A stretch of 64,000 bases of DNA, from assembly GCA_032622095.1 (NCBI GenBank), contig CP136066.1, positions 199,662,978 to 199,726,977 of the forward strand, written 5' to 3'. The position numbers and the translations under genes are program-made. The notes under the pieces are model-generated. The model was not told where the DNA came from. It ran no database searches and was given only the letters and a program-made list of their open reading frames with translations. Positions 46,295 to 56,807 of this stretch are shown one piece after another. How positions within the stretch are numbered: the stretch's first letter is position 1; every line of letters begins with the position of its first letter. This DNA is from Siphonodentalium dalli. Taxonomy: Eukaryota; Mollusca; Scaphopoda; Gadilida; Siphonodentaliidae.

Positions 46295-46984
46295 ACTGGA
46301 AAAATCAGAAGCAATGTTAGGCGTAAGTAAATATATAACATGCCGTTAATTATATATAATACAAGCGAATGCGAAAACGTTATATATATAGACAATATAG
46401 ATAACAGTTTTGAGTAGTGTACGCTTTTCCTCATCGAGTGAGATGAGGAGGATGTCGCATTTCCCGAGACGAGAAAGGCCATACACTACTCAGAACAGTT
46501 AACTGCTGTGTTTGTTATAATATGTTCTATATATACACCAGTTTCGTATGTGCCAAACCACGATGAGACACATGTTTAGACCTAACAGGTTATTTAAGCT
46601 GCCTGCAACATCCACAACCCTTTATGTTAATATAAGGCGCAATGATACGGAATGACGCAAACATATGACGTATGTAGTGATGAGAGCCAGAAGTGTGATC
46701 AGGTAAGTGGAATAGCATGTTCGGACTGATGAAAATATAATGATATATTGTAGTACACGCTTTTTCCTAGACTTAGGGTATTTATTATTCCATATTTACA
46801 AATCCGTGCAGACCACGCATTACATATGAGGCAACATGTTTACGCCACACGACGTAAATGCTGTGCGATTCAATGGTACAAACATGAAACCGGAACTGTA
46901 AAATAAAAGCACCATCACACATGCCCTGCATATGTGACTGACTGTTTTGATGTAAAATCGCCATTGTTTTATGTAACAAACGAG

Positions 46985-47180
46985 TTTTGATGCAGACAGT
47001 TCCGAGACATGTCACACTCGTATGGACGATCACCGGCGTGAGTCCTCTTATGCATTATCAAACCCCACATGACTGAATTCCGTCGGATACATGTCACATT
47101 AATATGGGCAATCCCCGGTGTGGGTCCTCTTGTTTATGGTCAAAATCCAGATGTGACCGAATTCCTTCTGACACGTCAAA
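46985..47180 (-). pseudogene. Decayed C2H2 zinc-finger fragment
   Basis: On the minus strand, CQKEFG...INKRTHTGDCPY followed by a stop and then CDM, and in another frame MHKRTHAGDRPYECDM. These match the C2H2 finger pattern with its TGE(K/R)PY-type linker, but contain an in-frame stop and a frameshift. There is no flanking gene. It is probably a relic of a zinc-finger exon, lying just 3' of the mucin-like gene. Confidence 0.5.
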
Positions 47181-47209
47181 GATGTCCAAAATTGACTGGT
47201 GATTTTACA

Positions 47210-47440
47210 TCAATAGCTTGAGATTTTGTTACTTCCAAACTAGTTGCCTGTTTTTTTTCATGAAAAACAAGAGATTTTACTTCAAATGTAGTGACCTTAT
47301 ATTACATCAAAAGCTTGCTATTTCACATCAAAAGATTGCTATTTCACATCAAAACTGGTTAGTTACATAAAAAGCCCACGATTTTACACCAAGCTCGGTA
47401 GTGACATCAAACGTGGTCAGTTACATCAACACCTGTCGCA
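47210..47440. repeat. Degenerate ~26-bp tandem repeat (TTTCACATCAAAA)
   Basis: Repeated TTACATCAAAAGCTTGCTAT-like units with substitutions, just downstream of the mucin-like gene's stop and next to the zinc-finger relic. Confidence 0.55.
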
Positions 47441-47597
47441 AAACACGGCCAGACTGCGAATGATTCTATCCTATAAGTAAAGGGCAGTAAGACAGAATAA
47501 CATGGACGCTGTTCTTTAGCATTATCAGCAGATACTACAGTGTTTCAAAGAAAATGAGAAAGATGTCGCGTTTTTTCCATAAGGTTAATTTCCTGCG

Positions 47598-50500
47598 TTA
47601 CATGTACGAGTTATCGAAATCCTCAAGCTCGTAATCTGTGAAACACTCGCTGCTCCGACGTATGGCGACATATCCAGTTGTTCTGACCAATGAGCGCGGC
47701 AGACACATTGAATCTGTGCGCTTCCACTCGAGCGACTTGTACTTTGATACGCATGGCCTCGGTATCGCAAATATCTCCGATACCGATACTGTGTCTCTTG
47801 TATCTTTATCCTTAGACTCCACCAGTGACACGTCGTAGTCACTCCGGTATCTTTGGTAGGCTGCGGCAGTAAACTTAGGTCTAGACATCCCCAGGTACCT
47901 AGGTAGATATATTATTGATTTACCAATATATAACAAACATAGCAATACATGGTACAACATAATCAATTAAATGCGTATATATTACGGGAAGGTGGTATGA
48001 CCAACTGTCGTTTTCCTACACCTCTCTCATGGGGAGGGACAAAAACATTTCCGACCCCACCCCCCTTGCATCCCAAAGAAAACACTATCATATTCCGACT
48101 CTGAGCCGCCATAAGACAATGTAGTATTTGGCTTGCCAGGCAAGGATTGCTTGAAGCTGAGATGCATTTCTTCAAATGGTTCTTGGTATAGTTATCATAA
48201 ATACTTAATCACAAATTGTAATCACTAAAATAAAGATGATAACTGATGAGATAGATATTATTGCTGTATTCAATGCATAATTCTCATTAATTAGATTGAA
48301 CTAAGAGTGACAAAATGAACATTTCTAGAAGAATGATAAAGAATGGCGAATAGTCATACTCAAAATACATGTAGTTTCATATCTGAATAGACATAATAAT
48401 GCAACTTTGTTAAAAAGAGAACTGTGTACCGTGACTCTTTGTCAGAATCATTGATGGAGAGCTCTTTCCGAAATATGGTTGGGATAAACCATGCCATTAC
48501 ATTAAAGTGACTCATAACGACCAGGCTAAAATCAAACCTGATAAATTGTTTCGCCAATAATAATACTAATAAGTATAAGTAACAAGTAAATACTAATAAG
48601 TATAAGTAACAAGTAAAAGTAACAATAATAATACTATTTACAAGTTTCATTGTCGCCGGTGCCTCTCTCTATATCTCATATAAGAACTAACCTGGTACGA
48701 CAGAACGTCAACACTATAATCAGGACAATTAAGATGAACAATATGGCTGCCGTGATGATAATTGGCACTAAGGAGTCATCTGTAATAAAAATATAATTGA
48801 GTCATCCCTATATATAGACATAAACAAGAACATCGCTAGGGCGTGGCAAAATACGCCCTTTAGCCATTTCGAATTGTACTACCGCGAAATATAATAACAA
48901 TTGGAGCTTACAAAGAATATCTGATATACCTTAAGTTCAATGCCAATATGCGGTAAAATTCTAAGTCGAAAAGTTGCCGTAACTCGTGTGAAAATAACTG
49001 GACAGAACCCATTCTGTATTGTTAACTGGGAAACACATATACCAGCTTTGGCTCAGATAAAATAATTCAAACACGAGTTATTGGTCGGAAAGTGAAATGT
49101 TATGAAATCGGTCAAACTATAAGTCGAAATAATGGCCGTATCACATGTAACAATAATTGAGGTAACCCATATTGGAACTTGGCCTGTATATGTAGCTGGG
49201 AGATACACTTACTAACTTTGGTTCAGATGAAATGATCCAAACTAGAGTTATCGGTTGGAAACCAAAAATGGTGACGTCTTGTTGATATCTCTGGGTACTT
49301 ATGTGGGTGAATATCTGAAAACTGTACAATTTGATGTTACTACCATTGGCCCTATAATTACAGAATTGTGTGCAACGGGAGTAAACTAAATAATATTTTT
49401 TCCAGGTGACATCATATTTATATTGAATTTCAGGCAAAAACCTGGATCAATTTTGAGCTGTTGGATTTTTACAGAGCCAACTTGGAGCCATGTCATGAAA
49501 TTTCTGAATGTTACTTTTCAACGTTCAACGCTATATAGATCATTTTTTTCCTCATAATATAAGATAAATTCAACATATTCAATCTTATTTGAGTCCATGA
49601 AACATGAACATAACAACTATAGCTGGAAGATGGACTTTCTTCTTTCAAACTTTAAAATATAGACCACATTGCACCTGTTACCAATTTTTGTGTCACTCCT
49701 GTTACCAAGAGTATAACAAGGCATTACACTAGGGTGTAGAGTAGCCTTCTTGAGAAACCTGCCACCAGAGAGAAGTTCATTAAATAGGTAATCCCAACAA
49801 AAGTTCAAAAGGCGGTGATTTGAAATAATTTCTGCAGACCGGAGCACATTGCTGAACAAATGAAGAGAGTAGGTTAATTGTTTGTCACTCCTGTTACCGC
49901 AATATCATTTCTTTCCATCATTTCCCATTTATCAGGAATATATGTTTTATATACTATATTGAGTCTTTTGTGCAAATCATAAGTCATTAGTTATCAAATC
50001 CTGGAACATTTTTCGAAATTTTCTATAAACTACCATATATGTCACTCCTGTTACTGTCACTCCTGTTACTTTTTTGGTAACAGGAGTGACAGTAACAGGA
50101 GTGACAGATATGTGCAACAAACAGTTATTGCCACCACCCCTTTTTCTGGCCAGTGTTTGTCCATGTAGATCAAGAAGATAGGAATTCAATATAAGCCATT
50201 TAAAAAAAAAAAACTTATAACAACATTGTAAAAACCAGGTGTGTCACTCCTGTTACCAAAATGTCACTCCTGTTACCAATGTCACTCCTGTTACCAGCGC
50301 ATATTTCCATTTTGCTAAAAAAAATACTCATCCAAAGAAAACATTTATTATTATAATGGGATTGATACAAAGTGTAGACACTTATGCATATGTGATCAAC
50401 TGGGAACTCTTGAGTTCATGGCTTACAGAGTAATCAGTTTTGCACTTTTATGCAAGAAATATGCGAATTCACCCAGAGTATAGAGATTTTAAACATATTT

Positions 50501-51944
50501 ACTATGATGAGCTTATTCAAGCTTAATTATTTCCTGGAAGTAACAAAAGGTAATAACAATAAATACATTTTAGTTGGGTGAAATGGCCGCACTTGTTGTA
50601 AGCTGATTGTTGTTTGTTAGTAACAGGAGTGACATGTTTTACTACCTACCTTGAGTGAGTCATGTTGCCATGGCAATGGGAATAAAATTCCAGCATGCCG
50701 AAGCAAATCCTAATTCATGGTAAGTCATCAGGTTCAACATGGAAATGTTTTTTTATGTGAATTTGAACTATGAATTTCGAGCAATGCAATCCTCCAAATT
50801 GTACAGTTTTCAGATATTCACCCATGTACATAATATATACGGAGTGTTGATTAGCAGTACGGTCATTGACAGGGCAGTCATACCCGAAGAAATTGTGATG
50901 CAACGCCGGAATTCCCGTTTATATTGTAGAATGTATCGAATAGTTTAAATGTATATCTTAGGCACGCGGTGTAGGCGGGGTCATATCATAGCAGCAAATG
51001 TAGGTTATCGAGAAATAAGCTTAATGGCTAAATGTGTGATAACCAATGGTTTTATAGTACTCCGTGAATTGACAGCTTACGGTTACATTATTTACACAAA
51101 CAAGAAACAGACCCGCATGCTTATTCAACCCAATCGGCACCCCAACTTTATAATATATGTCGGGTCGTGTTGAATATGTTAGTTTCAATTGATTGTTTTG
51201 GCACATTGTTATGAAGGTGAACGCCGCGAATCTTACCTTCCGTTACGATATAGTATGTGATTTATGGATTATAATGAAGATGAACGTGGCGAATCTTACC
51301 TTCAGTTACGATATAGTATGTTATTTCTGGAGTAACAGGCGCCTCTTCTCTCGTAGAATCGACGGTTGAGTCGACGTATGTCGTCGATGACGTCAATTCA
51401 GCGGTAGTCGTAGACTCGATGTATGTTGTTGGCATTGTAGTGGTTGGTGTGGTTGTTGTTGTCGTCGTTGTTGTTGTCATTGTTGTCGTTGTTGTTGGTG
51501 TTGTAGTAGTAGTAGTAGTTGTCGTTGTGGTTGGTGTGGTTGTAGTTGTTGTAGTTGTGGTTGTTGTGCTTGTAGTTGTGGTTGTTGTAGTTGTTGCTGG
51601 TGTAGTTGTTGTTGTGGTTGTTGTTGTTGTGGTTGTTGTTGTTGTAGTTGTTGTTGTTGTGGTGGTTGTTGTTGTTGTGGTTGGTGTAGTTGTTGTTGTA
51701 GTAGTTGTTGTTGTTGTTGTAGTTGTTGTGGTTGTGGTTGTTGTTGTTGTTGTAGTTGTTGTTGTTGTGGTTGTTGTTGTTGTTGTTGTCGTGGTTGGTG
51801 TAGTTGTAGTAGTGGTTGTTGTTGTTGTAGTTGTTTCCGTGGTTGTAGTTGTTGGCTCTTCTGTAGTTTCTTCGGTCGATCGTAAAGTTGTCAACTCAAT
51901 CACTGTCTGTTCTGTTGCTGTTATGATTGTACCGTTGCATGACC
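47598..51944 (-). CDS. Mucin-like Thr-rich single-pass membrane protein gene, 3' three exons
   Basis: Minus-strand exons: 51944-51300 (645 bp, phase 1 in and out), 48779-48692 (88 bp, phase 1 in, phase 2 out) and 47898-47598 (301 bp, ending TAA). Acceptors are CATCTTCATAG|, TTTTATTACAG| and ATCTACCTAG|; donors are GAAG|GTAAGA and ACCAG|GTTAGT. Exon 1 begins SCNGTIITATEQTVIELTTL, becomes an almost pure Thr run of roughly 130 residues with scattered Pro/Ser/Ala, and ends with STREEAPVTPEITYYIVTE. It looks like an O-glycosylated stalk. Exon 2 encodes DDSLVP and then a helix of Ile/Leu/Val ending FCRTR. Exon 3 encodes a ~99-aa tail with many Tyr and acidic residues (YQRYRSDYDVSLVE; ...SSECFTDYELEDFDNSYM). 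The phase-1 entry shows that at least one upstream ectodomain exon exists beyond 51944, which I could not recognise. Likely a cell-surface receptor or adhesion protein; the ligand is unknown. Confidence 0.7.
49670..50635. repeat. Clustered TGTCACTCCTGTTACC words in the mucin gene intron
   Basis: At least ten copies of TGTCACTCCTGTTAC in both orientations at ~49675-49705, 49882-49898, 50040-50108, 50241-50296 and 50618-50634. At 50040-50108 two direct and two inverted copies form a perfect hairpin around TTTTTTGG. Confidence 0.8.
51237..51325 (-). repeat. 63-bp tandem duplication of the mucin exon's 5' splice-site region
   Basis: The exon end plus donor (ACTATATCGTAACTGAAG|GTAAGATTCGC) is repeated 63 nt further on as ...GTAACGGAAG|GTAAGATTCGC, with the second potential exon end at 51237. 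Use of the second donor keeps frame length (63 = 21 codons) but reads through a TAA at 51262-51264 after KIRHVHLHYNP. It would therefore yield a tail-less, probably secreted form. Confidence 0.7.
51430..51830. repeat. Impure trinucleotide repeat coding for the Thr stalk
   Basis: On the plus strand the motif is GTN repeated; on the minus strand it is ACN (Thr). Variation is almost wholly in the wobble base, so the encoded residue is preserved. It forms the core of the mucin-like exon. Confidence 0.85.
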
Positions 51945-52201
51945 CTATGAAGATGATGTAGGGAGATAAAACATAATTGCGAGTTGTGCCTGTACAATCA
52001 TATCACACCTTGTTCAAGTAAATGGAAATTAAAAATAAAAAAGCAAACAAGCAGAACTAGAGAGAACAGTCACACAATTGTGCTAATTGTAAGTAAAGCA
52101 ATAGTCGGCGATAACTCAACGAACCTTTAGTTCAAACAACACGGACTGCGACCTACGTCATCGGAACGGTAACCCCACATGTAATCAATTCACACCTCAC
52201 A

Positions 52202-52312
52202 TATATAGGTTATAACCCCCTTGGGTATCTGCACAAGAAATATATACCAAGCCGCGAAGCGGCGCGGTCTATATTTCTTTTACAGATACCCCAGGGGGTT
52301 ATGACATATTTA
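52202..52312. repeat. Palindromic element
   Basis: TATAGGTTATAACCCCCTTG ... GGTATCTGCACAAGAAATATA and its complement with a GCCGCGAAGCGGCGC centre. It lies upstream of the Thr-rich exon. Confidence 0.75.
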
Positions 52313-53368
52313 TAAAACGGTTCACTCCCCAAGGCAAACACAATTGAGCCACATTCTATTCGACGATTACCTATCAATTACCATTCAATTAAAAGTTAAC
52401 TGAATGGATTGTGGTGTTACATATTCCTGTTGAATAATAATTAGTCAAATATTCGTTGACAATCGGCTCACTTGGGTCTGCATTATATATCAGCATTGAT
52501 AAATCATTTTGTGTCCGAATTTGAGAACGTTTTATACTGATAACGTGTTTCTTGATAAAACAGATTCTTCGTTTTGACAATATACTGTTTCAGCTGTTTA
52601 AGTTATTTTTCGCCTTGTTGTCATAATGGAATTATCGTTTAGAAAACAGGAGACAATGTGCCGGTAGTGTTCGGACTCCGAAGTGAAACTATTCCACATT
52701 AATTGCATGAAGTTTGTTTGACGAAATATCACCGGCATTCATAACAAAAGACGTAAGCAAACCTGTGTATAGTGCCTGTATTTTCCGCGCACATGCATGT
52801 ATATGAGAACAGTTTGTGAAACTTTCTCAATGTATCATTCTGAAGATCATTATGTGATTATTGTGGATTATACATTCGAAACAGGTTTATATCTCGTTCA
52901 GTTTACTTCCAATCGCCCGCCCCTCTCGATAGACAAACACATATTCAACCAACAGTGTTGGGCCCCAACCCATACAGACCACCCCTATTGTCCGCTAATA
53001 ATGGAATGATCCGTGTGTTAACTTCCCAAGTGACTGGTGCGATCATTATCATGGCGCATTGTTAGAATTTCACACCTACCGGTCCGATCTTCTTTCAGCT
53101 TACTATCCAATTAATGTCAATTTCTGTGTGATATTTAGCTCAAGTCTGTATTTTGGCCCCGTTGAAATACAGATTCATACAAGAAATATTGTTCGTGAAT
53201 TGGAGCAATTTGATTGGCCGAGGGGTGTGAACCGGTTTATAAAATGATGTATAACTCGTTTTGTTCAACGTTTTCCAAAGATATTGGCGAGCTACATGTA
53301 GTAGGCTTACGAGGTACCCCAGCCACTGGTGTCTGATGCTGCTACTCGGGACATTGAACATGTTTGAT

Positions 53369-53767
53369 TTAACCATTTACCCAACAGAAGGGCCCTGTGC
53401 CAATGCATTCTCTTATATATGCGAGTCGACCATATGTCGCCTCGCATATATAAGAGAATGCATTGGCTTAACACATTAAAAATTATAAAATTGTTAAAGA
53501 ATGTAAGAAAAAATGATAAAAAGTGTTAAAAAAAAATTTTTTTAGTCCAATGCATTCTCTTATATATGCGAGACGACCTATGGTCGACTCGCATATATAA
53601 GAGAATGCATTGGCACAGGGCATAACTATAACCATCACAATGTGGTCAATGAGCCGGTTCCAATGATATCCATATTTGTATGGTTTTATTGAGACAGACC
53701 CAAGATATTTTAGGCTGTTGAAGCTTTATTTGGCCGGTTTTGGCCGGTTTGTTGGGTAAAGGGTTAA
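53369..53767. mobile_element. TTAA-flanked MITE, CCCTTTACCCAACA family, copy 2 (inverted)
   Basis: Same element as 25190-25579 in the opposite orientation: TTAACCATTTACCCAACAG ... TTGTTGGGTAAAGGGTTAA, with both hairpin cores and the unique segment as its complement near the right end. High identity between copies suggests recent movement. Confidence 0.75.
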
Positions 53768-53876
53768 AGGAGCTTCACGAGTTCAAAGTTCACAACCGTG
53801 TTCCATCTCCTATAATCGTGCCAAGGTTTACGTCGACAGTTCATGGTTCCAGTGATATAAACTCAAGATAACACAG

Positions 53877-54028
53877 GGCCTCGGTATCGCAAATATCTCC
53901 GATACCGATACTGTGTCTCTTGTATATTTATCCTTAGACTCCACAAGTGACACGTCGTAGTCACTCCGGTACCTTTGGTAGGCTGCGGCAGTAAACTTAG
54001 GTCTAGACATTCCCAGGTACCTAGGTAG
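53877..54028 (-). pseudogene. Truncated duplicate of the mucin-like gene's cytoplasmic-tail exon
   Basis: Nearly identical to 47755-47906, including the acceptor (TACCTAG|GTACCTGG) and the first half of the tail exon (MSRPKFTAAAYQRYRSDYDV...IFAIPRP). Homology stops abruptly at 53877 inside the exon. There the sequence switches to TGTGTTATCTTGAGTTTA, a stretch also found at about 57635. No TM exon is visible nearby. It is either a broken tandem paralogue or a captured fragment. Few substitutions separate the copies, so the duplication looks recent. Confidence 0.65.
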
Positions 54029-54477
54029 CATAATTTGAGTTTCGGGAACAATACACTACCAACAATATACTCACATGTATATCATGCATGACAATTTACA
54101 ATCGTTTATTTCAGAATTCACTTTCGAAAAAGTACCTAAATTCTAGTAATCAAAATAACGTATTCACTGTGGCTAGATTCAGAACCATAAATCATAAACT
54201 TCCAGTAGAATCGGGAAGTTGGAATAACGTTCAGAGAGGGACAGCGTGTATGTACCTTGTGCAATCTGAATGCAATCGGCGATAAAATACACTACCTGAT
54301 TAGTTTATTTAGTTATTATATGCAGTCATTTGGATGAAATCATAAAACAATATATCCCTGAGTACTTTTGGAAGGACCCTACGAGAGAGAAATTCCATGG
54401 TCTCCTATCTCTTCAAAATATAAACCTCATAAAAAGCCTGCATATTCCTTAGGTGTGCCTTTAAGAAGGTGTCTTCT

Positions 54478-56320
54478 ATATCTATATTTGCGAATGTCTG
54501 TCTGTCTGTCTGTCTGTGTTCTATAGAAATTCACAGGGGACCATCTAGATGATGCCAAAGGGGTGTACTAGGAGTAGCTTTTTACGAGAAAGATAATGGT
54601 CGGGGTTAGAGTTTTCTAAATTGACGCCGTTATTGTCAGGGGCAGAAAAGGGGGAGGGGCAGAAACAAAATTGTCGCCGATTGCCACCAAACTTATATAT
54701 AATCATCCCCATAATATGAGGAATCTAATGGCGTGGTTTAAATATGGCAAAAGTCGCGCCGTTCGCGTCAGGTGTGCCCGGAAATGGGGGGGGCAGATTT
54801 TTTTTCTGTTGCCGATTGCCACGAAACATACATATAATCATCCCCATGATATGAAGAATCCAACGGTGTGGTTTAAATGTGTCAAAAGTGGCGTCGTTTG
54901 AGACAGGGATGAACGGAAGGGGAGAGGGGCAACAAAATTGATAAAACTTATTTTAGCGCCGATTTCCACCAAATTGATATATATTCTTCTTCATGATACA
55001 AGGAATCTAATTGTGCGATTTAACAACGCCAAATTGTTGTTTTTGAATGAGAGATTGGGAGGGGGTGGGCACTAAATTTGATAATAAGTCGCCGATTGCC
55101 ACCACACTTATACAAAATCATCCCCATGGTATGAGGAGTCTAATGGTGTGGATTTTATCTGTCAAATGCGGCCTCATTCGAGCCAGGGTTGCATTGAAAG
55201 GGACAGGGGCACCAAACTTGATGCACAATTTTTTTAGCGCCAATTTCCACCAAATTGATAAACGTTCTTATCCATGATACGAGGAATCTAATCGTGATTT
55301 AAAGACGCCATAGTGGTGCTGTTTGTGTGAGAGTTGTAGAGGGGAGGGATTGGCACCAAATTTTATAAAAACATTGTTTAGTCGCCGATTATCACCAAAC
55401 TTATAAACAATCATCTCCATGATATCAGAAGTGTAATCGTGTGGTTTAAGGATGTCACAAGTGGGGATATTCGAGTCAGTGGTGTATAGAGATGAGAGGG
55501 ACACACACAATTATATATATATGTTTAGTGCCGATTTCCACCAGATGTATACATATTCTTCTCCGTGATACGAGGAATCTTATCGCGTGGTTTAGATACA
55601 CCAAATTGGTGCCCTTTGGGTGAGAGACATGGGGACCTTATATTTGATACGAATTTGTATACTCGCCAATTTTCACCAGTTTCATATATATGCATCTCTA
55701 ATCTCTAATGATTCTTAGTGTGTGCAGCTTGAGTCCGAAATAGGGACGGGAGGGTCACCAAAATTGATACAAAATATTTTTAGTACCAATTACCATCAAA
55801 TTCAGACACGTTCTTCTCAAATGATACAAGAAATAAAATCGTGCTATCTGTCTGTCTTTTTTCTGTCTGTGTGCGTTCTATATATAACTTCACGCGGTAC
55901 AATCGAGATGGCACCAAGGCGTTCTAAGAGGGGTAACTTTTTACAAGGAAGATAATGGTGCGGGTTAAAATTTTCTAAAATGACGCTGTTGGTGCGAGGG
56001 GAAATTTAAAAAATATGGTGAAATAGTTTTGTCGCTGATTTCCACCAAACGAATACATAATCACCTTCGCAATATGGCGTTGTTCGAGTCAGCGTTGCAT
56101 TAACAATTGATTTAATAAACCAAATTCCACCAAATTCATACACGTTTTTCTCTAATGATATACCACGAATTAAATCACATTTGGTGTCGTTTGCGTCACG
56201 GATGGCGAGCGGATATGCACTATCATTGATAAGATTGCTATTCGCCGATATCCACATATAAGTTATATATACAGTCACCAGGCCATCTCCATATCATTTT
56301 AAGTAGTTGGGCGTTCACAT
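54478..56320. repeat. Degenerate long tandem array (~150-180 bp period)
   Basis: It opens with a (CTGT)n microsatellite. Nine or so units carry GCCGATTGCCACCAAACTTA or variants, AATCATCCCCATGATATGAG and GAATCTAATCGTGTGGTTTA. A second CTGTCTG tract near 55848 and a repeat of the opening block (AACTTTTTAC...GGAAGATAATGGT) at 55930 show that the array itself was duplicated. Confidence 0.7.
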
Positions 56321-56577
56321 TTCACAATCCCGACATATGGTGACCCACATAAGTCACTTGAACAATTGTATCTTCTTAACAGTCATATTTATATGGGAAT
56401 GGCAATCAAGGCATTCACACAATGAGCTAGCAAAAAGAGATAACTAGAAGAAGCATTAAACGTATATTTATCATTCTATTGAAGAGATACATATATTCGT
56501 GTAAACTGAGAGACCTCGAACCGTCAGAGGATTGCATATATATAATAACAAAATTTAGTCTGTTCCATGCAATACAG

Positions 56578-56807
56578 TTTCCAAAAAAAGTTACAATTTG
56601 TCAAGAGATATGGAAGGCCTGTTCAAAAATAGTGGTCACAGTGTGCAGTCAAATATAGTTTCTTCTGATATACAAGAAAATGCAGTTAGTAGCACAAGAC
56701 TTTTCAGGATCCTACCAATACTGACATCTGACAAGGGTTTTAGTACAGACTCATCGACTGACATACACAACTCAAAATCTCGCTCTGTGCCTGGCACATG
56801 TAGCTGA
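56578..56807 (+). CDS. Possible terminal exon of an unrecognised gene
   Basis: Acceptor TTCCATGCAATACAG| is followed by a frame of 76 codons (entry phase 1) ending in TGA. It is Ser/Lys-rich (SKKSYNLSRDMEGLFKNSGH...STDSSTDIHNSKSRSVPGTCS). No upstream partner exon was found and no domain is evident. The call rests on one splice site and residue composition, so it may be chance. Confidence 0.25.

Noticed and set aside
51419..51961. 180-codon plus-strand poly-Val frame
   Set aside because: It is the complement of the Thr-rich exon. The minus strand has matching splice sites, a TM exon and a tail exon; the plus strand has none.
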